DNA of 64,000 nucleotides from Papio anubis (Eukaryota > Chordata > Mammalia > Primates > Cercopithecidae): assembly GCF_008728515.1 (NCBI RefSeq), contig NC_044989.1, positions 64,350,712 through 64,414,711 of the forward strand, written 5' to 3'. The notes under the pieces were generated by a model that saw only the letters and a list, made by a program, of their open reading frames with translations, was not told where the DNA came from and ran no database searches. Below are positions 26,301-38,300 of this stretch, piece by piece. The stretch's first letter is position 1, and each line of letters opens with the position of its first letter. Position numbers and translations under genes: made by a program.

Positions 26301-29300
26301 GGCTCAAGCAATCCTCCCACCTCAGCCTCCCAAGTAGTTGGGAATATACACATGTGCCATCATGTCTAGCTTACTCATCTATTTTTAAGCAACAAGGAAC
26401 ATACCAAGCATGAAGATATTCAATCAATATTTGTTGAACTGAAGGATTATACTACTGTCAGATCTATTTTTCTCTTAGAAGTTCTCAGAAAATATTATAA
26501 TCATAAGTTATAAAAATTTTACTAGAAATAAAAATTATAGATATAATAGGCAATAAGGTCTCAAAATAAAGATCTTGTTCACTAATATTTATGCTATGCT
26601 TTATTATCTATAAATAACACATATTCATACCATGAGTATGTAAAAGAGTCCTTTCAAAGGTATCTTTAGGAGGACAAATATTCTTGCATCTCTCATGAAT
26701 CTTCTCTCTCTAATAAAAAGACAAATAACATGATCAATGTATGTGTAAACATGAGTATTCAAAGCAAGAAAATGTTTTGCAACAGAATATCAGAATATGC
26801 CACATTAGTCCTACGACTTTGAATATGAATCAGTAGCCCCCTGAACTTAAATACAAGTAACGAGTGTGCTTAATAAACCAAATACCTCTATGAGATCTAC
26901 ACACATCCATATACCTATATCCATTCCATCTTATATAATTATAGTAAATTCTCCATATTTAGAATAAAGTGGGAAAGCAAATGGAAAATATTTATATAAC
27001 AAATCAATTAGGAGAATAATTTGAATCAAGAAAGAAAATTCAAAAACCTATATATTTAAGATAGAAAGAAATTAGGCCAGGTGCTGTGGCTCACACCTGT
27101 AATCTCAGCACTTTCGGAGGCCAAGGTGGGCAGATCACCTGAGGTCAAGAGTTCAAGACTAGCCTGGCCAACATGGTGAAACCCTATCTCTACTAAAAAT
27201 ACAAAAATTAGCCAGGAGTAGTGGCGCACACCTGTAATCCCAGCTAGTGCAGAGGCTGAGGCACAAGAATCGCTTAAACCCACGAGGCGGAGGCTGCAGG
27301 GAGCCGAGATCGTGTCAACCAATGCACTCCAGCCCGGGTGGCAAAGTGAGACTCCAAGGAGGGAGGGAGGGAGGGAGGGAAGGAGGGAAGGAGGGGAGGG
27401 AGGAAGGAAGGAAGGAGGGGAAGGAGGAAGGAAGGAAGGGAGGGAGGGAGGGAGGGAGGCAGGGAGGGAAGAATTATTGACACATTCTGAGTCAAAAAAC
27501 AAAAAAAATCTCACTCTGATTTAGAATCAGATGAACACTAACAACATTATTATATTTTCAGAAATATCACTGAAAGGATACCTGAGAAAGTGAAGTGTGG
27601 TAACAAGAAAAGCAGCAGGCCAGCAGTGTTCAGAGTTCTGGTAGCAATTCTATCAGTTACTACAGGACTGTTTTCCAAAGTGGCCATACCACTTTGCATG
27701 CCCACCAGCAATAAATAAGAGTTCCTGTTGTTCTATATCCTTGTCAACATTTGGTATTGTCAGTGTTTTAGATTTTTGCTATTCTAATAGATATGTAATG
27801 GCATCTCATTTTAATTAGGAATTCCTTAATGACATTTGATATTGAGCATCTTTTTATATGCTTATTTGCCATCTGCATTATCTTCTTTGGTGAGGTATTC
27901 AGATCTTTTGCTCTTATTTTTGAAGGTAAAACATATATAACATAAAATTTATCATGTAAAATTATTTGCTATGTTGACCATCTTTTCATGTGTTAATTGC
28001 ACACTTCTATATCTTTTTTGGGAAAAGGTCTATTAAGTCCTTTACTCATTTTTTAATTTGGCTGTTTTGTTGTTGTTGAGTTTTAACTCCTTCGTTTATT
28101 TTTGCTACCAGTCCCTTTTTATTTTTTGAGACAGGGTCTAGTTCTGTTGCCCAGGCTGAAGTTCCTCACTGTAACTTCAAATTTCAGGGCTCAAGCGATC
28201 CTCCTGCCTCAGCCTCCAGAACAGCTAGGACTACAGATGCACACCACCATGCCTAATTTTTCTAATTTTTTCTTGTAGAGATGGGTTCTTACTATGTTGC
28301 CCAGACTGGTCCTGAACTCCCAGTCTCAAGTGATTCTCCCACCTCCACTTCCTAAAGTGCTAGGATTACAAGGAATAAGCCACCACACCCGACCGTCAAT
28401 CCTGTAACAGATACATGTTTTGTAAATATTTTCTCCCAGTCTTTGGCTTGTCTTTTCATTCTGTTAACAGTGTCTTTCACAGAGTAGAACTTTTTAATTT
28501 TAATGAAGTTCGACTTTTCAATTTTTTCTTTCATGGATTGTGCTTTTCTCATATCTAAAACGTCATTACCAAACCCAAGGTTACCTAGATTTTCTCCTAT
28601 GTTATCATCTAGAAGTTTTATAGTTTTGCATTTTACATTAAGGTCTATCATCAACTTTGAGCTAATTTCCATGAATAGTGCAAGGTGGTGTGTCTATATT
28701 CTTTCTCTTTGGTATGTGGATGTCTAGTTGTTTCGATACCATTTGTTCAAACAACTATCCTTTCTCTATTGAATTACCTTTGCCCCTTTGTTAAAAATCA
28801 GGTGATTGTATTTGTGTGGGTCTATTTATGGGTTCTCTGTTCCACTGATCCGTATGTCTATTCTTTCACCAATACGACATTGTCTTGATTACCGTAGCTT
28901 TATAGCAAAACTTCAAATTGGGAGGTATCAGTCCTTCAGTTTTGTTCCTCTTTTAATACTGTGTTAGCTATTCTGGGTCTTTTTCTATATAAGCTTTAGA
29001 GTCAGTTTTCAATATCCACGAAACCAACTGCTAGGATTTTAATCAGGATTATGTTGACTCTATTGATCAAGTTGGGAAAAAGAGACTCCTTGACAATATT
29101 GAGTCTTTCTATCCACATATATGAACTACCTCTCCATTTATTTATTTAATTTCTTTCATCAGAGTCTTGTAGTTTTCCTCAGATAGATCTTATATATATT
29201 TAGATTTATACATAAAGGCTTCATTTTCTTTGATGCTAATGTAAATTGCATTGGGTTTTTAATTTCAAATTCCAACTGTTCACTGCTGGTATATAAGAAA

Positions 29301-32300
29301 GTAATTAATTTTATATATTAACCTGGTATCTTGCAACCTTACTATAGTCACTTATTAGTTCCAGGAGTTTCTTTTTGGATTCTTTGGGATTTTCCACACA
29401 ATCATTTCATCTGGAAACAGTTTTACTTCTTCCTAATTTTTATATATTTTATTTCCTTTTCTTGTCTTATTACATTAGTTAGGACTTCCAAGACAATGTT
29501 AAAAGAAATAGTGAGATGGGACATCCTTACCTTGATCCTGTTCGTAGTGGGAAGCATCTAGTTTCCCCCATTAGCTATAGAGTTTTTGTAGATTTTTTTC
29601 TCTCTTGAGACAAGAGTCTCACTCTGTCGCCCAGTCTGGAGTGCAGTGGTGTAATCTTGGTTCACTGCAACCTCCACCTCCTGGGTCCAAGTGATTCTCA
29701 TGTCTCAGCCTCCCAAGTAGCTGAAATCGCCATTGCAAAATTATAACTGAGACAGTGAAAGAGATCTGACCTAACCAACTCCATCTTGCTTCTAACCTCC
29801 AACGTGTTCTTGTCCATTCTTGGGCACAGGGTGAACTAACTTTGGGAGGAATTTAGTTTATAGTTTAAAACAAAGACGATAACAGTCCTTTTCCAAAACA
29901 AAACCACCTTCTTGCCTGGGGGCTAGACTGCCTTTGTTGGACTAACAAATTAGCCACAAGATTAGAAATTACGGTTTAGGGGTCAAGTCATGCAGCTGGA
30001 GACTACAAGATTCTGACCCTCCCCCTAAACTGCTCCTAAGATCCACGCTTGAGATATTTTGCAGACGCTATACTTGATGGATTAGCTGGTACCACCCAGA
30101 TCAATAAACTGGCTCATCTGACCTTGTGGGCCCCACCCAGGAACTGACTCAGCACATGGAGATGGCTTCTCCCTATGATATCATCACTGACCTGACCAAT
30201 CAGCACAGCCAGCTCACTGGATTCCCCTCACCCACCAAGATGTCCTTAAAAACTCTGATCCTCGAATGCTCGGGGAGACTGATTTGAGTAATAATAAAAC
30301 TCTAGTCTTCCACACAGCCAGCTCTGCATGGATTCCTCATTCTCTATTGCAATTCCCCTGTCTCAATAAATCAGCTGTCTAGGCAGCAGGCAAGGTGAAC
30401 CCATTGGTGGTTACATAGCTGGGATTACAGGCGTGTGCCACCATGCCCAGCTAAATTTTGTGTTTTCAGTAGAGATGAGTTTCGCCATGTTGGCCAGGCT
30501 GGTCTCAAGTCCTGGCCTCAAGCATCCTGCCAAAGTGCTGGGATTACAGGCGTGAGCCGACACGCCCAGTACATTCTTTATCAAGTTAAAGAAATTCCTT
30601 CCTGTTCCTAGTTTGCTGAGAGTTCTTTTTTTAAAAAAATAATGAATGGCCAACACGGGCAGACTGTTTGAGCTCAGGAGTTTGAGACCAGCCTGGACAA
30701 CATGGCAAAACCCTGTCACTACAAAATATACAAAAATTAGCCAGGTGTGGTGTTGTGGTGGTGCTCACCTGTAGTCCCAGCTACTTGGGGGGTGCTGAGA
30801 TGGGAGGATTGCTTGAGCGGGGAGGTTGAGGCTGCAGTGAGCTGTGATTGTGCACTGCACTCCAGCCTGGGCAACACAGCGTGACCTTGTCTCAAAAAAA
30901 AAAAAAAAAAAGGTCTAAAGTTTTCTTTACTTATTATGTCTTTGTCTGATTTTAGTATTAGCTTCATGATGGCCTCACCAAATGCATTACAAAGTATGTC
31001 CTTAGCTTCTATTTCCTGAAATAGATTATAAATAATTGGTGTAATTTCTTACCGAAATGTTTGGTAGAATTCACCAGGGAACCCATCTGGGCCTGGTGAT
31101 TTCTGTTTTGAGCAGTATGATTGATTCAATTTCTTTAATAAATATAGGCCTATTCAAAATATTTATTTCTTGTTGTATAAGCTTTGGTAAATTGTGTCTT
31201 TCAAAATAAATCGGTCCATTTCACCTAGGATATCAAATTTCTGGGCATAGAATTGTTCACAATATTCTCTTATTATCCTTTTAATGTCTGCGGGATCAGT
31301 AGAAACAGCCCCTCTTTCATTTTTGATACTAATAGCTTATATCTTCTCTTTTTTTTTTTTTTTTTTTTTTTTTGAGACAGTCTTGCCCTGTCACCCAGGC
31401 TGGAGTGCAATGGCGCAATCTCAGCTCACTGCAACTTCTGCCTCCCAGGTTCAAGTGATTCTCCTGCCTCAGCCCCCAAGTAGCTGGGATTACAGGCGCC
31501 CACCACCATACCCAGCTAATTTTTGTATTTTTAATAGAGATGGGGTTTCACCATGTTAGCCAGGCTGGTCTTGAACTCCTGGCCCCAGGTGACCCATCCA
31601 CCTCAGCCTCCCAAAGTGCTGGGATTACAGGCGTGAGCTACTGCACCCAGCCTTCTCTTTTTTCTTAATGTAGCTAAATGTTTATCAGTTTTATTGATCT
31701 CACAAAGAACCAGCTTTTGCTTTTGCTGATTTTCTCTATCGATTTGCTATTGTCAATTTCCCTGATTTCTGCTCTAATTTTTATTACTGCTTTTCTTCTG
31801 CTTACTTTGGATTAAATTTGCTCTTCTTTCGATAATTTCCTAAAGTAGAGCTTAGATTAATTTTAAATTTTCTTCTTAAGCATTCAATGAAGCCTTGAGT
31901 GCTTATTTAAGCAAGACTTCCCTGAAGCCTTACTTCCCTTGCATCCCACACATTTTTATAAGTTTGTATCAGCATTTCTTTAAGCTCACTGATTTCTTCC
32001 CCTGCCACTTCAAGCCTATTGATGAACTCATCAAAAGCATTCTTCATTTCTGTTATACTATCTTTGATTTGTAGCATTTCTTTTTGATTCTTAGTTTCCA
32101 TCTCTCTGCTTACATCTGTTCTTGCATGTTGTCCATGTTTTCCACTACAGCCCTTAGTATATTAAACATAGTTACTCTGAGTTCCCAGTTTGATCATTCC
32201 AACATCACAACCGCATCTCAGTCTGATTCTGATACTTGATCTGTCTCTTTAAACAGTGTTTTCTGTCTGGTATGCATTGTAACGTTTTGCTGAAAGCCAC

Positions 32301-35300
32301 ATATGATATACCAAAGTTAAAAAGAACTGAGGTAAATAGGACTTTAGTATGAAGTTTTGTTTATCTGGCTAAGAATTAGGCTTTATTTACTCATTGTTAT
32401 AGCTGCAGGTGTCAGAGGCTAAAATTTCCACTGGTGTCCTTGTTTTTCATCTCTCCTGCTATATTCAGGTTTCCCTGCAGACCTCTTAAATAAGGTCTGA
32501 GACATGTAGTCCTTTCAGTTGTATTCTCATTATTCAAGCACCCCACTGGTGTGGTGGTAATGTGTGAAGGGAGGGGAAGCATTCTATGATCTTATGATTA
32601 GGTTTCAGTCTTAGTGAGCCTGTGTCCCTGGGCTGTGACCTTCACAGGTACTTCTCAGTTGTTGATTTTCAGTTTGCTCAGATTTTTTGTTGTGAGAACA
32701 GGAGTGACAACTTCCAAGCTCCTTACATGACAGATCAGAAGTCTGTTTAACTTTTTAAGAAACTGCCAAACTTTTTTCCAAAGGGGTTGCAGCACTTTAA
32801 ATTCCCACCAACAGTATATGAGAGTTCCAGTTACTCCATGAAGGCTGGCAGTAGGATGAAGCAAGCAAGAAGCATACGGTACAATATTTAAGGATGTACC
32901 CACTCTCAGATTCCAGTGCCTCTCACATTTTGCTCACCTGCCTCACCTTATCCTAGAACTAGCTCCGTCTTCCACATCCTTACCAAAATTTGAAATAATG
33001 TCTGTAGATTTGGAATTACTGTTTCTGTAAATGTTTGGTAGAATTCTCCAGTGAAGCCATGTGGACCTGAGCTTTCTTTGTGGAAAGGTATTTAACTATA
33101 CATCAATGTAACAAATATAAAGTTATTTCAGATTTTCTATTTCTTTGGTTTTTTGAGATGGAGTCTTGCTATCGCCCAGGCTGGAGTGCAATGCCTCGAT
33201 CTCAGCTCACTGCAACCTCCACCTCCCAGGTTCATGCGATTCTTTTGCCTCAGCCTCCCGAGTAGCTGGGACTACAGGTGCACACCACCATGCCCGGCTA
33301 ATTTTTGTACTTTTAGTAGAGACGGAGTTTCACAATGTTGGCCAGGCTGGTCTCGAACTCCTGACCTCAGGTGATGTGCCCACCATGGCCTCCCAAAGTG
33401 TGGGGATTATAGGCATGAGCCACCATGCCCAGCCAGATTATCTATTTTTTCTCAAAAGATATTTGGTATTTTGTGTCATTCAAGAAATCTGTAAATTCAT
33501 TTAAGCTGTTGAATTTATTGGCACAAAGTTATTCATAATATTTCATTATTAGGCTTTTAATCTCTGTAGAATCTGTAGTGATATCACCTTTCTTATTCTT
33601 GTTATTGGTGACTTGTATCTTCTCTTTTTTTCCTAATCAGTATTGCCAAAGGCTTATCAAGTTTATCTTCTCAAAGAATCAGCTTTTGGTTTCACTAATT
33701 TTCTCTATTGTTCTCTGATTTTGACTTTGATGTTTATTCTTTCTTTTATCTGTTTAATTTTTTTTTTTTTTTTTGGAGACAGTGTCTTGCTCTGTCACCC
33801 AGGCTGGAATGCAATGGTGCAATCTCGGCTCACTGCAACCCCCACCACCCAGTTTCAAGTGATTCTCCCACTTCAGCCTCCCGAGTAGCTAGGATTACAG
33901 GCACTTGCCATCATGCCTGGCTAATTTTTTTGTATTTTTATAGAGATGGGGTTTCGCCATGTTGGCGAGGCTGGTCTTGAACTCCTGACCTCAGGTGATC
34001 CGCCCACCTTGTCCTCCCAAAGTGCTGGGATTACAGGCGTGAGCCACTGTGCCTGGCCATTTTTCCAGCTTCTTAAGGTGTAAGCTGAGGTCACTGATTT
34101 GAAATCATTATTCTTTCAATAATATATGCATTCAGTGCTACCAATTTCTCCCTAAGTGCTAACTGAGCATCACCCCACAAATCCTGATATGTTGTGTTTT
34201 CATTTCCATTCAGTTCAAACTACCTTCTGATTTTTCTTTCTTCTTTGACTCACATTTTATTTAGAAGTATAAAGTTCTGGTTTCCAAGTATCTGTGGATT
34301 TTCCACCAACCTTTCCATTATTAATTTCTATTTTAATTATACTGTGTTCAGAGAGCGTACCGTGTATGAGGTGAAGTCTTCCAAATGTATTAAAATTTGT
34401 TTTCAAACCTAGAATATAGTCTATGTCCATAAATGTTTCATGAACACTTGGAAAAAAAAGTATATTCTTCTATGTTATATGGAGTGCTCTTTCAAGTCAG
34501 GCCAGGTTGGTTAATGGTTCAAGTCTATTAAAATCTCACTGATACTCTGCTTGTCCCATCATTTATTGAAAGAGTATTTGAAATCTCCACAATTATGAAT
34601 AGCTACTTTGCCATAAAGTTCTCAGCTTCTGCCTCACATGTTTTGAAGCATATTAGGGGCAAAAATGTTTAAAACTATTATGTCTTCTTGATTAACTGAC
34701 CCTTTTATCATTATAAAATAACATTCTTTATACATATTAATAGTTTTTGCTCTGAAATCTACTTTGTTATTAATATAGCCATTTCTGCTTTCTTTCGACT
34801 ACTGTTAAGCATAGTATACATTTTTTCATCCTTTTAAATGTTTTTTTCTTTCTATTCAAAGTATGTTTCTTATATACAGCATATAATTGGGTCATCAAAT
34901 CTCACAATCTCTACCTTTTAATTGGGATGCCTAAACCATTTAGATTTCATGTAATTAGTGATATAATTAGGCTTAAGATTATCATCTTGAAATTTATTTT
35001 ATGTCCTATCCATTCTTTCTTTTTTTCTTTTTATGCCTTTGTTTGGATTGAGAATTTTTAAAATTCCATTTCTCTCTTCCATTATTAGCTGTAATTCTTT
35101 GTTTTGCTATTTTAGTGGTTGCTTTAGGGTTTATTGTTAAACCCCTTGCTAGAAACATAAGCTTTGTAAGGGAGGGAATTGATGTCAGTTTTGTTCTCTG
35201 CTGTATCCTCATGTTTAGAAGACTACCTGACACATGGAAGACATTCATTAAATATTTGATCAATACACAAATAGAAAAACCAAATTATAAGTTACAAAGG

Positions 35301-38300
35301 CATATTAATGTTCATCCACTTAACAATCACTAAGATCTGATCACTGAAAACAGTTTTTGTGTTCTGTTTTCAATGATCGTATCTAAGTGATTGTTAATAT
35401 GGCAATATATACATACAAAGGCAAACAAAATATACAGGTTCTGTATAAAAATATTTGATAGTAATAAAAATGAACCAGATGCTATATAGTTATACATTAT
35501 TAATGTTAATACAGCCATATTCAAAAAAGTGCAAATTAAGTAAAATAAAACCAGCGAAATTCAAATTAGGCTTGCTAATGAAAAAAGTATAAAAAGGAAT
35601 GGTTATAAAAATATAATATCCCTTGTACCACTTTAATGATTTTAATTATATTGATAACAGGCACTTACTAATAATCTAAAAATGAATTGATAGGCCATCT
35701 AAAACTCTGTACTATACTCAGTCCTTGCTCTCAGACTGGGCTTAAAGTAATATATTAAGTTATAATTATGTCTGGAGATATTATAACTATCTGCTAGAGC
35801 TAGGGTGCTCTATAGAATTGTATGCAGTGAATTAGACAAAGAAACAGTAATATTCTGCCAATTTCTCAAACCTCACAAATCATCTGGACTTCATAGGTCT
35901 AATAGAATCATTTTCTCCTTGGTAAGTAGGGTAGGTTTCATGTTGAATCTTAGCATTATTTGGAATGTGTAATTCTGAAAAATCACGACTGTAAGAGAAA
36001 TGTATTAAAATATATTTAAGCAAAGAATTAAATGCAACCCAGGACAGTATAATTTGTATGAACAAAAAGAATACTATAGGTTCATCAAACATTACTGGTC
36101 AAAAATCTATAATAAAGCATACTAAAAATATTTCTATTACTTTTGACCTGACGATAACTAGCCAAGATTAGATATTACCTGAGAAATTTCCTGTTGATAT
36201 ACTGTAAAATGTTCCTTGCTGATCTGTGGGAGGTAGAATGAAGGTATGACTTCAGTATCCACAAAGTTCAATCCCCATGTTTTTGTGAAGAAGTCAGATT
36301 CTCTTTTTGCTAATCTAGGATCATTTAATGCTGCTGGGAGATTTACTTTGGAATGATATACAGTCCATCTATGTTGATCTGTAACTAGAGATGGGGCAAC
36401 ATATAAACTATGTGAATCACCTGCAAAAAGTAAACAAGAGAACTCTGTAAATGCTGTAAAGTTGGTTCTATGTTTGAAAGTACACACTAGAAAACTAAAA
36501 ATGCATAGATTTCATCTTACGCAAACCAACTAATCTTCCACAGTAAATGATTTAATAAAAATCAATCTGATTGAATAATCTTCAGCTGCCAGCATCAATT
36601 ACTAAGGCTTTGAAAAACATGCACAAGATAAAAGATATGCAAAATTTGAGAGTTATAGTTGCAGGGTGGAGTGAATAGTCAAAGTCTTTCATGAATTCCT
36701 TTCCTTAATGTACAATTACTCTATCTTTTTTTTTTAACATCAGAACTATGCTACCTTCTATTATAAATTTTCTATCCTTTAATACCCCACTGTTTTTTAG
36801 AGGTAGGCCTCTTTTCTATTACATCATGGCAGGTCCTCCTGGATAAAATATCCTTCGGCTTATAATTAGGTGACATAAATGTTGCTGTGGCAGTAATCAT
36901 ACAAGAAGGAAAAATATATACTCTATTCTCATTATCAGTAGTATTTTTGTTCTATAAAGTTATTGTGAATATGGAATTAGCAAATATTGAACCATTGCTT
37001 GTAGGGAAACTGAAGAGTTAGGTTCCTGTGAGCCTTTGGTCACAATAATTTCATCAACCGATCAATACATAACCTTGTTTTGTATGTTTAAAGATGCCTT
37101 ATTCAGTATACATTATTGATTCACTAACACTGAACTTGTGGCTAACAGCACTGTAATTTATGCCTGAATGAAGCTCACACAACACATGTATATTCTCCGT
37201 AAGGGACATCATAGCCTTCTCGCACTTAGGAACTCCAGATAGCATTTTAGCACTATGCTTAAGGGCAATTTAAACAGCAAAATCACCAAGCTCCAAACAT
37301 GTGGCACCAAGTAAAAACAGACCACAAAAAGAACACTAGTTTATAGTATGAGAGCTGAAACAAGAAGGCATAGCTTTGCCTTGTTCAACTTCAGCTGGGA
37401 ATGCGTGTGTCAGGTATTTCAAACCTTTCGCTTCTCCGCACATGACTGCAAATTACCACAAATGTGCCACAGTAGTGATTTGGGGATTATGAATAAATTT
37501 TAAGGAGTCAGGAGAATTTGCAAATACATAATATGCAAATGATGAGGGCTGACTGTACCATGTTTTAAGCAGTTTTCAATCTGTACCTTCATTTTCAACA
37601 CTTCTTCAGTTTATATAAGTAAAGCATGAAATACATGTAAAAAACTATATTCCAATTTCCCAATCATTTCCAAATGATTTTTTTTTTTTTTGAGATAGAG
37701 TCTCACTCTGTCACCCAAGCTGGAGTGCACTACAACCTCCACTTCCCAGGTTCAAGTGATTCTCCTGCCTCAGCCTCCCAAGTAGCTGGGATTACAGGCA
37801 CGTGCCACCACACCCAACTAATTTTTTATGTTTTTGGTAGAGATGGGGTTTCACCATGTTGGCCAGGCTGGTGTTGAACTCCTGACCTCAAGTGATCTGC
37901 CTGCCTTGGCCTCCCAAAGTGCTGGGATTACAGGCATGAGCCACCATGCCTGGCCCCAAATGATTTTTTTTTTTTTTTTTGAGATGGAGTCTGGCTCTGT
38001 TGCCCAGGTTGGAGTGCAGTGGCGCGATCTCAGCTCACTGCATGCTCCACCTCCCGGGTTCACGCCATTCTCCTGCCTCAGCCTCCCAAGTAGCTGGGAC
38101 TACAGGCGCCCGCCACCACGCCTGGCTAATTTTTTGTATTTTCAGTAGAGATGGGGTTTCACCGTGTTAGCCAGGATGGTCTCGATCTCCTGACCTCGTG
38201 ATCCGCCCGCCTTGGCCTCCCAAAGTACTGGGATTACAGGTGTGAGCCACTGCGCCCAGCCCCGTCAAATGATTTTTAACATCATAAAATTTACTCTTCT

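Larger units (their letters stand above)
27600..32640 (-). mobile_element. Decayed L1M/HAL1-like sequence with Alu and LTR insertions
   Basis: Minus-strand old L1: 3' UTR (27640-28105), then ORF2 C-terminal part. The open frame at 28352-28672 includes KTIKLLDDNIGENLGNLGFGN and KRQAKDWEKIF, typical of ORF2. RT-region remnants follow to about 31860. From about 31907 to 32101 an ORF1-like stretch appears (KDSITEMKNAFDEFINRLEV), so ORF2 is incomplete or two elements are joined. The segment 32100-32640 resembles the non-coding part of HAL1 or an old L1 5' region. The frames are broken throughout. Confidence 0.75.
32700..35145 (-). mobile_element. Second old L1 fragment with two Alus
   Basis: An L1 3'-UTR-like piece recurs at 32755-32840 ('tttccaaaggggttgcagc'), so this is a separate element from the one before. 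ORF2-derived sequence without long frames follows to about 35145 ('atttagatttcatgtaatta' near 34940). At 35150-35260 a plus-strand L2 3' end is seen ('ctacctgacacatggaag'). Confidence 0.65.

Noticed and set aside
27056..27514. Long open frames with Pro/Ser or Gly/Glu/Arg repeats
   Set aside because: They come from the GGGA/GGAA microsatellite plus Alu sequence, and tandem tetranucleotides keep several frames open.
28503..28888. Two overlapping plus-strand open frames with hydrophobic content
   Set aside because: They are antisense to an L1 ORF2 C-terminal remnant (28352-28672 on the minus strand).
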